DNA from: an uncultured Draconibacterium sp.
Lineage (GTDB): Bacteria > Bacteroidota > Bacteroidia > Bacteroidales > Prolixibacteraceae
Direction of reading: 5' to 3'
DNA length: 64,000 nucleotides
Assembly (NCBI RefSeq): GCF_963675065.1
Contig: NZ_OY775906.1
Location: 3,140,001 to 3,204,000, forward strand
Below the pieces are notes generated by a model. The model was not told where the DNA came from, ran no database searches, and saw only the letters and a list, made by a program, of their open reading frames with translations. Positions 37,102 to 45,980 of this stretch are shown here, piece by piece; position 1 is the first letter of the stretch, and each line of letters begins with the position of its first letter. A program made the position numbers and the translations under genes.

Positions 37102-37136
37102 TATTGAGGGTTTCACTATTCGTGAAACCCTCAATA
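37102..37136 (-). terminator. Hairpin terminator of the sulfur-transfer fusion gene
   Basis: A perfect 15-bp inverted repeat with a 5-nt loop (37117-37121; core TTGAGGGTTTCAC) lies 48 bases beyond the stop of the minus-strand gene. On that strand it is followed by TATTTTG, a short T-rich tail; on the plus strand the tail is poor. Confidence 0.65.
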
Positions 37137-37183
37137 AGTATCAGGCAAATCTGTTAAACCTGCGTTCTCAGTGTTCTAATCTT

Positions 37184-39673
37184 TTAAATAAACAAATTCA
37201 GATTCGACTGGTCAGCTTCTTCCAAATAAGTAGCCACACCACCAATTTCAACGCCTTCTATCAACTCCTCTTTGTCAACGCCCATTACATCCATCGACAT
37301 TTGGCAGGCAATCATTTGCACACCATTTTCCATGGCCGTCTGAAGCATATCTTCCAGCGAATCTACTTTTTTAGCCAGCATGCGCTTTTTCATCATTTTG
37401 GCACCCATTCCCATCATGTTCATTTTCGAGAGTTTCAGATCGCCTGCATCTTTCGCCATCATCGAACCAAACATCTTGCCCATCAAGTCCTTATCTACAT
37501 TTGGTTTGTCTGATTTTTTAATCACATTCAATCCCCAGAAAGTGAAAAACAACGTTACTTTACTTCCCATCGCCGCGGCACCATTGGCAATTACCAGCGA
37601 TGCCAGCGCGCGGTCCATTTCGTCGCTAAAAACTACCATGGTTTTATTTTTGGCTGATGCCGCACTCGTTTTTGTGCTGCTTCCCTCTTGCTTGTTACCT
37701 TTTTCAATCAGGGCTTTTACTTTACCCTTTTCTGCAGAAACGGAAACCAGCTTGTTACCGGTCATGTTACACCACGACTTCACATCTTTCATAAAACCCA
37801 TGTCGGTGGCAATTTGCTCCAATCGCTCGCCGGGTTTAATGTTTTCAATTTCCTGTTTTAACTTCAGAATCGGTCCGGGGCACTGCAAACCACAAGCATC
37901 AACCTGAATGGTTTTTACCGGCGCTCCTTCAATTACGGCCTCTCCATTAGTCGCTTTTCCGCGATAAATATGGTCGTTTTTGGTTATGTAATTGGCTTCA
38001 AAAATATCTTCGTTACTTTGTTTGCAGATGGAATGTTCGTACGTTTTGTATCCTCCGCTGAGGTTGTAAACTTCGTTAAATCCCGATTGAGTAAGAATCC
38101 GGCAGGCAATGTAGCCGCGCAAACCAACACCACAATAAACAATTATCTTTTTGTCCTTTGGCAGTTCATTCAATCGTTCGCGCAAATCATCAACCGGAAT
38201 ATTTACCGAACCTTCAATATGCCCCAATTCATTTTCTGCAGCCGTACGAACATCGAGCAATACAATATTCTCCGAATGAAAGTTATGAATCTCGTCCCAG
38301 CTTACGATTTTAAGTTTGCCGCTCACGATATTTTCTGCTGCAAAACCCGCCTGATTCACCGGATCTTTTGCCGATGAAAACGGAGGAGCATAAGCATGCT
38401 CAATATCCTGCAGATCGTAAATGCTGCCACCTTGTTTCAGTACAGTTGCAATCAGATCGATTCGTTTGTCCACTCCTTCGTAACCGATCATTTGCGCGCC
38501 ATACAATTTCCCGGTTTCAGGGTGGAAAAGGATTTTTAAAGTGTAGGGCAAAGCATCGGGATAATAACCTGCATGCGATGCACCGTGAATGATGTTTGCC
38601 GTGTAAGGCATCATTTCATTCTTCAAAGTCTTTTCCGGAATTCCGGTTGAGGCCACCGTAATATCAAACACTTTGGCGATGGCTGTTGCAATAGCACCTT
38701 TGTACTTGCGAGTATTTCCGCTCACAATATTATCTGCCACAATCCGGCCCTGCTTGTTAGCCGGACCCGCCAGATAAATATTACTCAGCTTTCCGGTTAT
38801 CGGGTGCGGAAAAGCCATAGCATCACCCAATACATAAATATTTTCGTCGTTACTCAACAAAAATTCGTTGGCGATTATTCCGCCATTGGGGGCCAAATCC
38901 AGGCCGGCTTCGCGCGCCAGTTTGTTTTCCGGTTTTACACCAATAGACAGAATTACCAGATCAGTTTCAATTTGACGCCCTGATTGCAAAGTCACATTCA
39001 ACACGCCATCTTCACGTTTAAACGAAGTAACACCGTCTTTCAAAAAGAACTCTACCTGTTTCGTTTTCAGGTGCTGGTGAACTACTGCCGCCATTTCGTA
39101 ATCAAGCGGCGCCATTACCTGCTTCGCCATTTCCACAATCGACACTTTCATACCTAAATGGTGCAGGTTTTCTGCCATTTCAAGACCGATAAAACCGGCA
39201 CCAACCACCACTGCTCTTTTGGGTTGGTTGTCGTTGCAGTACGCTTTTACCTTATCGGTATCAGCCACATTACGCAATGTAAAAATCGATGGATCTTTAA
39301 TTCCTGAAATCGGAGGTTTGATGGGCTCAGCTCCAGGAGACAATACCAATTTGTCGTAGGCTTCGGTATACTCCTCGCCGGTTTTCACATTGCGAACAAC
39401 CACCGCCTGCTTTTCGCGGTCAATCTTCACAACTTCGTTAAAAACCCGCACTTCAACATTTAAACGGGCTTTAAAACTTTCGGGCGTTTGCAAAAGCAAT
39501 TTCTCCCGCTCTTTAATAACATCTCCGATATAATAGGGCAATCCGCAGTTTGCATATGAAATATGTGCTCCACGTTCAAAAATTATGATCTCTGCCTGTT
39601 CGTCTAAACGACGCAACCTGGCCGCCACTGTTGCACCTCCGGCAACTCCTCCAATGATTAAATATTTTGACAT
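37184..39673 (-). CDS. CoA-disulfide reductase-rhodanese-TusA-DsrE fusion
   Basis: A single 829-residue polypeptide with four modules. Residues 1-~445: FAD/NAD-dependent CoA-disulfide/NADH oxidase type, with FAD motif GGVAGGATVAARLRRLD and catalytic Cys43 (SYANCGLPYY). ~455-555: rhodanese, active-site Cys514 (IVYCGVGLRG). ~585-665: TusA/SirA sulfur carrier, Cys598 in CGLQCPGP (Cys594 just upstream). ~680-829: DsrE2-like domain, Cys790 in MIACQMSMDVM, between Met-rich helices. It should relay persulfide sulfur between CoA/small-thiol persulfides, a rhodanese, TusA and DsrE. It is cytosolic (no signal) and monocistronic with its own promoter and terminator. Fusions of this type are known, though the full four-module order is rarely studied. 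Confidence 0.93.
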   Translation of the reverse strand: MSKYLIIGGVAGGATVAARLRRLDEQAEIIIFERGAHISYANCGLPYYIGDVIKEREKLLLQTPESFKARLNVEVRVFNEVVKIDREKQAVVVRNVKTGEEYTEAYDKLVLSPGAEPIKPPISGIKDPSIFTLRNVADTDKVKAYCNDNQPKRAVVVGAGFIGLEMAENLHHLGMKVSIVEMAKQVMAPLDYEMAAVVHQHLKTKQVEFFLKDGVTSFKREDGVLNVTLQSGRQIETDLVILSIGVKPENKLAREAGLDLAPNGGIIANEFLLSNDENIYVLGDAMAFPHPITGKLSNIYLAGPANKQGRIVADNIVSGNTRKYKGAIATAIAKVFDITVASTGIPEKTLKNEMMPYTANIIHGASHAGYYPDALPYTLKILFHPETGKLYGAQMIGYEGVDKRIDLIATVLKQGGSIYDLQDIEHAYAPPFSSAKDPVNQAGFAAENIVSGKLKIVSWDEIHNFHSENIVLLDVRTAAENELGHIEGSVNIPVDDLRERLNELPKDKKIIVYCGVGLRGYIACRILTQSGFNEVYNLSGGYKTYEHSICKQSNEDIFEANYITKNDHIYRGKATNGEAVIEGAPVKTIQVDACGLQCPGPILKLKQEIENIKPGERLEQIATDMGFMKDVKSWCNMTGNKLVSVSAEKGKVKALIEKGNKQEGSSTKTSAASAKNKTMVVFSDEMDRALASLVIANGAAAMGSKVTLFFTFWGLNVIKKSDKPNVDKDLMGKMFGSMMAKDAGDLKLSKMNMMGMGAKMMKKRMLAKKVDSLEDMLQTAMENGVQMIACQMSMDVMGVDKEELIEGVEIGGVATYLEEADQSNLNLFI

Positions 39674-39683
39674 TTCGTATTGT

Positions 39684-39720
39684 TATATATAAATATCTAT
39701 ATTATTAGAGCACAAAAATA
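39684..39720 (-). promoter_or_regulatory. Promoter and AT-rich operator candidate of the sulfur-transfer fusion
   Basis: The minus strand reads TATTTTTG at 39720-39713, a -7 box, about 40 bases before the ATG. Between them lies an ATATA-6 nt-TATAT inverted repeat (~39687-39702) containing ATATCTAT, a string also found in the trx leader. ArsR-family regulators are frequent neighbours of such reductases in other genomes, but none is in this window, so the operator is a proposal. Confidence 0.4.
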
Positions 39721-39829
39721 TATATTTAACTTTTGCTCAATATGAACTTTGTAGGGAGTTGGAAATAATTAACACAAACTTATCAGTCAAGAATCATAAT
39801 TAAAGGTGCGTCGAAGAAGTTATAAAACT

Positions 39830-39867
39830 AAAACTGCTCTTTCATTAATTGTTGAAAGAGCAGTTTT
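39830..39867 (-). terminator. Intrinsic terminator of the M28 peptidase genes
   Basis: A perfect 15-bp stem (AAAACTGCTCTTTCA with its complement) around an 8-nt loop, followed on the minus strand by a T-rich tail. It lies 30 bases past the stop of the first M28 gene. Confidence 0.75.
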
Positions 39868-39896
39868 CTATTCTGGAAAGCAAATACTATTCGTAT

Positions 39897-41468
39897 TTAG
39901 TTCACCGGTTTATCCACCACCAAACGGTCCTTTTGGTTGGCCAATTTATAAGCCACTGAAAACGCATACTGCGCAACCCGCTTCATTTTGGTGTAATCAA
40001 TTTTATCTAATTCATCTGTAATTTTGTGGTAATCGTCGTGCAGGCCGGTGGACAAACCAAGAATCGGCACCCCGTTTTTATAAAAGTGGTAATAATCGCT
40101 TCGTGTTAAGAAAGCTTTTGTCAGTTCATCGCTTGGAACAAGTCCCAGATCTTCACAAACCTCATCGCTGATATTCATTAGCTCGGAACTTTGACGGCCG
40201 GAAATAATGTACATTCCGTTAGGGCCGGCCAAACTTTTGGAGTTTACAGCCACTGAATCCAATTCTTTTTCTGCAGACCGCCCGATCATATCAAGGTTAA
40301 TATCTACCAGTGTATTTTCCATCGGCATAACCGGGTGCTGCGAATAATAATCAGAACCCAACAGCCCTTTTTCTTCGCCGGTTACCCAGGCAAAAACAAT
40401 ACTACGTTTAGGTTTCTTTTTCATGCTTTGAAATGCCTCGGCAATTTCCAGCAAGGCAACCGTACCTGTACCGTTATCATCGGCACCGTTGTAAATGCCC
40501 CCCTCTCCGTCGGTTCCCAAATGATCGTAATGCGCAGAAAACACAATGCACTCTTTCTTCAATTCCGGATCGCTGCCTTCAACAACTGCAATTACATTTT
40601 TTCCTACAATTGTTTCATTTGATTTAACCAGATTAACTTCAGTTGTCAGGTTGTTAATTGCAAATGATTTTGGGCTTTTACTTTCGTTGATCTCCTTTTG
40701 CGTGCCTGCCAAAGTTTTCCCTGACCCTTCCAGCATCTTATTACCAAGTTCTTCTGGTCCAAAAATCAACTTTATCGGAAGAATAAGCGAGCCTTTTGCT
40801 CCTTTTAATGACAGACTTCCGCCGGTTGCATATTTTCGTATACTTTCAATGTATCCGGGATTTGGGTTCATTGGATCGCTAACCAGAATTATGGCTTTGG
40901 CACCTGACATCATGGCCCTCGACATTTTTTTCATTTCGGTATCCATATCGGGCGCTGTACCTTCTTTTGCCTGCTCGAGTGTGCGGGTCATCACCAACAC
41001 AATTTTGCCCTTTAAATCCAAGTCTTTGGTGTCGTTGTATTTTGTTTCCTCGTTGTACCAGCCATAACCGGCAAACACTACTTCGCCCGAAACGGTATCG
41101 CTTTTTGGAGGCCCTCCCAGCGAAAAAATATCTTTTGTCTGGTAGCTTATATTTCCGTTGGCGTCCTTTAATTTTAAAACAGTCTGGTCCTGATCCGGCG
41201 TTACTGCTTCCATTTCAATATTCTGAAAATAACCTTCAACTCCGGGAGTCAGTCTCATTTTTACACATTGAGATTTGAGGTAATCGGCGGCAAGTTCAAG
41301 GCCCGGCACTTCGGTAAAAAAATCGCGCCCCCGCATATTATCACTAGCTATAAATTGCAGATGCGCTTTCAGGTCATTCTCGGTAATGGTTTGTAATTCT
41401 TTTTTTTGAGCGACAGCCAAAAATGAAACTGCTACACAAAACAATGTAAAAAGAAGTTTGGTGTTCAT
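39897..41468 (-). CDS. M28 family metallopeptidase, exported (copy A)
   Basis: A 523-residue zinc peptidase with signal peptide (TLFCVAVSFLAVAQ). The M28 metal-ligand blocks are SAHYDHLG (His, Asp), GADDNGTGTVALLEIAEA (bridging Asp), TGEEKGLLGSDYYS (catalytic Glu pair) and INLDMIGR, with a PA-domain-like insert in the middle (SDPMNPNPGYIESIRKYA). Such enzymes act as aminopeptidases or peptidase-like hydrolases in the periplasm. It follows, 24 bp away, a paralogue with the same architecture, so the pair arose by tandem duplication. Substrate is not predictable. Confidence 0.9.
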   Translation of the reverse strand: MNTKLLFTLFCVAVSFLAVAQKKELQTITENDLKAHLQFIASDNMRGRDFFTEVPGLELAADYLKSQCVKMRLTPGVEGYFQNIEMEAVTPDQDQTVLKLKDANGNISYQTKDIFSLGGPPKSDTVSGEVVFAGYGWYNEETKYNDTKDLDLKGKIVLVMTRTLEQAKEGTAPDMDTEMKKMSRAMMSGAKAIILVSDPMNPNPGYIESIRKYATGGSLSLKGAKGSLILPIKLIFGPEELGNKMLEGSGKTLAGTQKEINESKSPKSFAINNLTTEVNLVKSNETIVGKNVIAVVEGSDPELKKECIVFSAHYDHLGTDGEGGIYNGADDNGTGTVALLEIAEAFQSMKKKPKRSIVFAWVTGEEKGLLGSDYYSQHPVMPMENTLVDINLDMIGRSAEKELDSVAVNSKSLAGPNGMYIISGRQSSELMNISDEVCEDLGLVPSDELTKAFLTRSDYYHFYKNGVPILGLSTGLHDDYHKITDELDKIDYTKMKRVAQYAFSVAYKLANQKDRLVVDKPVN

Positions 41469-41492
41469 GTTATTAGGTTTGATTTAATATGA

Positions 41493-43028
41493 TTAAAACT
41501 CAACGTCTTCTTTGTTGGCCAAATCCAAACCTACTAAAAAGCAAAGATCGGCAACACGCTTAATTTTTTTAAAGTTTATTCTTTCAACCTCATCGCCAAC
41601 TTTGTGGTAATCGGCATGATAACCGGTGGCATAATTCAAAATAGGCACCCCATTTTTGTGAAAATGATAATGATCGCTGGCACGCAAAAAACGTTCTTTT
41701 GGCAAACTGGTGTCGGGAACTAATCCCAATTCGGCGCAGTGTGCTGCATTTATTTCGGCCAATTCTGGCCACACATCGTTCGATAGCGTGTACAAACCAT
41801 CAAAGTCTTTTACTTTTTTAGGCGAGTCTTTCCATACATCATCGCGTGAACCATCGTAAACACGCCCCACCATATCAAGATTAATGGAAGCAACAGTTTT
41901 ATCCAGCGGAAATACCGGATGATCGCAATAATAACTCGATCCGAAATGGCCTTTCTCCTCGCAGGTTACCCACAGAAAAACAATGCTTCGCTTTGGTTTT
42001 TCATTTAAGCTCGCAAAAGCTTCGGCTACTTCCATTATGGCCACAGTTCCCGAACCATTGTCGTCGGCACCGTTGTACACATCGCCATCTTTCCCAATTC
42101 CAAGATGATCGTAGTGCGCCATAAAAACAATGTATTCGTTTTTTAAAACCGGGTCCGATCCTTCAACGTAGGCAATAACATTCTTCCCTTCCAGCAATTC
42201 AGGTTCTTTTCCTGTTTTCAGGCTCAACGTTTCGGAAACTTCAGTACTTGCTTTCGATCCGGCAGCCACATCTTCCAAGTACTTTAGGTATTGTCCTTTT
42301 TTACCCAGCAAGGCATCGGCAACATTTGGCGTGGAAAGTAAAACAGCAGGTTGCTCAGTAACATCGTCGTCAGCTTTTACGCTGTACCCCTGGCGACTCA
42401 TCCAGCCTTGGAATTGTTTAAAGGTTTTATTTTCCTTGTCTTTCGGATTGGTAATTATCAGCAAAGCTTTGGGTTCCTTTTCCATTATGGCATTTATTTT
42501 TGCGCGCTCTACACGGTTTTGCCATTCAAAAGCCTCTTCGCCTGAAAACGATTCGGCACTTCCCTGTGCTACAATTACAAGCTTGTCTTTTATACCAAGC
42601 GACTCAATATTTTCGCCAAAACCAATAAACGTAACGGGTTCCTCATCAAGCTTATAAACAACCGGTGTTTGATTAATTTTCACCAACTCCTTCGATTGGT
42701 AAACCGACTTCCCTTTTTTATTATTCACTTCAATAAAATCATCTGTACTTAATGTGGTGTGTAAAATTGGTACCGTTTGAAAATAGTTTTCCACAGCTGG
42801 TTTCAACCCATTTTCTTTTGCATAATCAGCCAGGTAGTTCGCCGTAATTTCAAGTCCGTCCACTTCGGTACCCAGTTCGCGTCCCTGCAATTCGTCTGAA
42901 GCAATAAATGTGAGGTATTCTTTTAAATCAGGAATATCGATTTTCGACAGTGCTTCATTCTGGGCATTGGCCGAAAACAGAAACACCAACAGGCTAAAAT
43001 AAATAAGTACAGTTTTACGTATTAACAT
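41493..43028 (-). CDS. M28 family metallopeptidase, exported (copy B)
   Basis: A 511-residue paralogue of the downstream M28 gene, with signal peptide (FSLLVFLFSANAQ), metal blocks MAHYDHLG, GADDNGSGTVAIMEVAEA, TCEEKGHFGSSYYC and INLDMVGR. Both have the same domain arrangement, N-terminal similarity (LKEYLTFIASDELQGRELGTE versus the DNMRGRDFFTEV region in copy A) and the terminal block HKNGVPILNYATGYHADYHK, and this gene is transcribed first. Divergence in the mid-domain suggests distinct substrate preferences. It is divergent from the M48 peptidase gene. Same family limits apply to predicting substrate. Confidence 0.9.
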   Translation of the reverse strand: MLIRKTVLIYFSLLVFLFSANAQNEALSKIDIPDLKEYLTFIASDELQGRELGTEVDGLEITANYLADYAKENGLKPAVENYFQTVPILHTTLSTDDFIEVNNKKGKSVYQSKELVKINQTPVVYKLDEEPVTFIGFGENIESLGIKDKLVIVAQGSAESFSGEEAFEWQNRVERAKINAIMEKEPKALLIITNPKDKENKTFKQFQGWMSRQGYSVKADDDVTEQPAVLLSTPNVADALLGKKGQYLKYLEDVAAGSKASTEVSETLSLKTGKEPELLEGKNVIAYVEGSDPVLKNEYIVFMAHYDHLGIGKDGDVYNGADDNGSGTVAIMEVAEAFASLNEKPKRSIVFLWVTCEEKGHFGSSYYCDHPVFPLDKTVASINLDMVGRVYDGSRDDVWKDSPKKVKDFDGLYTLSNDVWPELAEINAAHCAELGLVPDTSLPKERFLRASDHYHFHKNGVPILNYATGYHADYHKVGDEVERINFKKIKRVADLCFLVGLDLANKEDVEF

Positions 43029-43058
43029 ACGGGTGATTTTAAAAAATGAAGTAAATGT

Positions 43059-43066
43059 TATCTTTG
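43059..43066 (+). promoter_or_regulatory. -7 element upstream of the M48 peptidase gene
   Basis: TATCTTTG matches TAnnTTTG. It is 102 bases before ATG 43169, giving a ~95-nt leader if used. Confidence 0.35.
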
Positions 43067-43168
43067 TGTAAGAGCGAATTTAGCAATTAAGCCAATACAG
43101 GCAAGCCATAAATAACAATTTGATACGAATAAATGGAATTCTTAACCATACTTCAAAATTTCAGAAAA

Positions 43169-44641
43169 ATGAGAACAATCAAGACACTTTTAGCTATTCT
43201 TTTAACCGTTTCGCTAGTAATTCTTATACCGTCGTGCGCTGTAAATCCCGTTACCGGGAAAAAACAGCTGATGTTTATGACGGAAGAACAGGAGATTGCC
43301 ATGGGAGCACAATACGACCCGACGGTTATTTCAACATTTGGATTGTATGAAGATGAAGAACTGCTGAACTTTATTACGGAAAAAGGTACTGAAATAGGGA
43401 AAATCTCGCATCGCCCAAACTTACAATTTCATTTCAGAGTATTGGATTCGCCGGTAGTAAATGCCTTTGCGGTGCCGGGTGGATATGTTTATTTTACGCG
43501 AGGAATCCTGGCTCAATTTAATAACGAAGCAGAATTGCTGGGTGTATTGGGGCACGAAATAGGTCACGTAACAGCACGCCATTCGGTTCAGCAACAAACA
43601 CGACAACAACTCAGTCAGTTTGCTCTGGCCGCCGGAATGATTGCGGTGCCTGAAGTGGCACAGTTTGCCGGCGAAGCTACCGCAGCCATGGAACTGTTGT
43701 TTTTAAGTTTTAGCCGAGCCAACGAACGCGAAGCCGACCAACTGGGTGTTGAATATTCATCGAAAGTTGGTTACGATGCCCATAAAATGGCTGATTTTTT
43801 TGAGGTACTGAACAGAATGCAAGGAGGAGAAGATGGTAGCAGTGCAGGCATTCCGATTTGGATGTCGACACACCCCGATCCGGGTGACCGGACTGTTGCT
43901 GTAAATCAAAAAACGGCTGAGTGGCAAGCTCAACTTCCACAACAAACATACGCTGTTAACTCCAACGATTATCTTAAAATGATCGACGGTATCGTGTATG
44001 GCGAAAATCCACGTCATGGTTTTGTGGAGGACAATATGTTCTACCACCCCGACCTGGCCTTTCAATTCCCGATACCTAAAAGCTGGACACTGATCAATTC
44101 ACCGCTTCAGGTACAAATTGTTCCGGAGAGTAAGGATGCGGCTATGATCTTTGAACTTTCGCAGGAAAAAGATGCCGATGCGGTTGCACAGAAAACAATT
44201 TCAGATTTGCAACTTAAACTTATCGATAAAAGCAATGTAAACCTGAATGGACTAAATGCAGTGGTTACCCTTTCGGAGAGGGTTTCGCAAAACGATGCAG
44301 GGCAAGAGCAGGTGCTAAAAATCCTGTCGTATTTTATCAAAAAAGATGCGATGGTATATACATTTCACGGCCTTTGCTTAGATGAGAATTTTAGCCAGCA
44401 TAAACCTGCATTTGAGTCGACAATGAAAAACTTTGCCCGACTTACCAATGCTTCAAAACTGAATATTCAACCCGCCCGGATAAAAGTAATTTCAATCAAC
44501 AGTGCATCGGTTTCGTTAAAAGATGCCTTTGATTATTACAAAGTTCCGCAGGATAAATTTGAAGAAATGGCTTTGCTGAACAATAGAAAACTGACTGACG
44601 AGTTAAAAAGAGGAGACATGATTAAAATTTTAGATAAATAA
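43169..44641 (+). CDS. M48 family metalloprotease lipoprotein with LysM-like C terminus
   Basis: A 490-residue exported lipoprotein (lipobox LIPSC, Cys23) of the M48 family (BepA/YfgC-like). Zinc motif HEIGH has His129, Glu130, His133 (GHEIGHVTARHS), with the third ligand Glu in the later ANEREADQLG. The C-terminal ~50 residues (ISINSASVSLKDAFDYYKVP ... LKRGDMIKILDK) resemble a LysM-type peptidoglycan-binding unit. BepA-like enzymes degrade misassembled outer-membrane proteins or serve as chaperone-proteases (family knowledge). From ATG 43169 rather than 43133 because the signal peptide starts there. The next gene, a small beta-barrel, starts 26 bp after its stop. Confidence 0.88.
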   Translation: MRTIKTLLAILLTVSLVILIPSCAVNPVTGKKQLMFMTEEQEIAMGAQYDPTVISTFGLYEDEELLNFITEKGTEIGKISHRPNLQFHFRVLDSPVVNAFAVPGGYVYFTRGILAQFNNEAELLGVLGHEIGHVTARHSVQQQTRQQLSQFALAAGMIAVPEVAQFAGEATAAMELLFLSFSRANEREADQLGVEYSSKVGYDAHKMADFFEVLNRMQGGEDGSSAGIPIWMSTHPDPGDRTVAVNQKTAEWQAQLPQQTYAVNSNDYLKMIDGIVYGENPRHGFVEDNMFYHPDLAFQFPIPKSWTLINSPLQVQIVPESKDAAMIFELSQEKDADAVAQKTISDLQLKLIDKSNVNLNGLNAVVTLSERVSQNDAGQEQVLKILSYFIKKDAMVYTFHGLCLDENFSQHKPAFESTMKNFARLTNASKLNIQPARIKVISINSASVSLKDAFDYYKVPQDKFEEMALLNNRKLTDELKRGDMIKILDK

Positions 44642-44667
44642 TTATAGCAACAGAAAACCTTAAAAAC

Positions 44668-45153
44668 ATGAAAAGGAGATTACAAAAAATTTTATTGACA
44701 GTGGTATTGGCTTTTGCCGGAATGTTTATTGGAAATGCCCAGGAATTAGGGGTTCGTTTTGGCGACGTTTCGGCCGGAAGCGTTGCCATAGATGGAATTT
44801 TCTCTACCGGAGAATTTAACCGCCTGCATGCCGACCTTTCGTTTGGCGATGGCGTAGCAGCCGACCTGCTTTGGGACTTCTTATACCGTCCGTTGGGCGA
44901 CGAAGCATTTAACTGGTACATGGGAGTTGGTCCTTACCTGGCCATTCTAGACAGAGAATACGACAAGAATGGCAATAAAGTTGATGAAACTAACTTCAAT
45001 CTAGGAGCGGCTTTTGAAATCGGACTTGAATACCGGTTTGTAGATATACCAGTGGTTCTGGGTCTCGACTACCGCCCTTCGCTGGAGGTTATAGATAACA
45101 CCAGTTTCCATTGGGAAGGTTTCGGATTAAACATCCGCTACGTGTTTGAATAA
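44668..45153 (+). CDS. Small outer-membrane beta-barrel-like protein
   Basis: A 161-residue protein with a signal peptide (ILLTVVLAFAGMFIGNAQ) and alternating aromatic-hydrophobic strands ending in Phe-Glu (NIRYVFE), as in small 8-strand outer-membrane barrels. No known family could be named. It lies 26 bp after the M48 protease and is followed by a strong bidirectional terminator, so the two are likely one transcript; an outer-membrane protease with an outer-membrane protein partner is a reasonable idea but not shown. Confidence 0.7.
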   Translation: MKRRLQKILLTVVLAFAGMFIGNAQELGVRFGDVSAGSVAIDGIFSTGEFNRLHADLSFGDGVAADLLWDFLYRPLGDEAFNWYMGVGPYLAILDREYDKNGNKVDETNFNLGAAFEIGLEYRFVDIPVVLGLDYRPSLEVIDNTSFHWEGFGLNIRYVFE

Positions 45154-45172
45154 ATTTTTGGGAAATAATAAC

Positions 45173-45206
45173 AAAAAAAAGCGTGCCAATGGCACGCTTT
45201 TTTTTT
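45173..45206. terminator. Bidirectional intrinsic terminator
   Basis: A perfect 7-bp stem GCGTGCC-AAT-GGCACGC, flanked by eight A on the left and nine T on the right. It serves the beta-barrel gene (plus) and the FISUMP gene (minus). Confidence 0.9.
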
Positions 45207-45216
45207 GTGTATAGTT

Positions 45217-45906
45217 TTAATCTTTTATACATCGAATACTAAATCTGTTATTTTTAAAATGTGTCCCCCATGATTCAGTATGTAAACGAATAGCTGCTCC
45301 ACAGGCCGCCCTCTCAGCATACTCCAGATCAAGCCAAAAATAACCCGCTTCGCCCAATTCGGCATACTCCATCTGATGCTGGTATCTGTGATCCCTTCTC
45401 CCGCTAAGAATCCCTTGATAATTTTGCCCCTTGCTTTCCATACTCTGGTAATTCCATCCGCTTACACTCAATTCCTCACATCCAATTCCACCAAGAGTGT
45501 GGAGAAGTTCTCGCCATTCTTCCTCAGTGGGAACATGCCAGCCAATAGGACAAAGTTTCTGCGTTGCTACCGCGTACCAGTTATATAAAGCGCCATTATG
45601 CTCTGCATTTGAATTATCATTCTCATACCAGCAATACGCCCCCAAAGTATCAATCCTCCATAAACTGTCATTTGAGATTTCGTTGATTGGCACTCCATCG
45701 GTGTAAGTGGTGGTTTTTAGATTTTCTGCCATCCAGACCTGGTCTCCGATTTGAATTGTTTTGTAGATATTGCCTTCTACATCAGTTACGGTTCCGTATT
45801 CTAATTCTGGTTCCACTCGTTCTTCGGAGCAGCTGGTAACAAGAAGTACGAAAACACTAGCTGAAAAAAATATTGAACGGTTCTTTTTCAGGAAGTTAAA
45901 TTTCAT
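45217..45906 (-). CDS. FISUMP domain lipoprotein
   Basis: A 229-residue lipoprotein (lipobox VTSC) made of one Fibrobacter succinogenes major paralogous domain: TVTDVEGNIYKTIQIGDQVW, MAENLKTTTYTDG, GALYNWYAVATQKLCPIGWH and VPTEEEWRELLHTLGG near the middle, with ...HFKNNRFSIRCIKD at the end. These abundant surface proteins of Bacteroidota/Fibrobacterota have no known enzymatic role. It is convergent to the beta-barrel gene at the terminator and followed by no further minus-strand gene. Paralogue expansion is usual for this family. Confidence 0.9.
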   Translation of the reverse strand: MKFNFLKKNRSIFFSASVFVLLVTSCSEERVEPELEYGTVTDVEGNIYKTIQIGDQVWMAENLKTTTYTDGVPINEISNDSLWRIDTLGAYCWYENDNSNAEHNGALYNWYAVATQKLCPIGWHVPTEEEWRELLHTLGGIGCEELSVSGWNYQSMESKGQNYQGILSGRRDHRYQHQMEYAELGEAGYFWLDLEYAERAACGAAIRLHTESWGTHFKNNRFSIRCIKD

Positions 45907-45980
45907 GATTTGAGTAATTATTGTTTATATGAGTTTTCTGATTAACAATAATTATGCCTCAATCTCCGATTATAACAATT

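Noticed and set aside
37082..37513. Open frame of 143 codons opposite the sulfur-relay gene
   Set aside because: Histidine-rich composition and complete overlap with a well-supported CDS; shadow frame.
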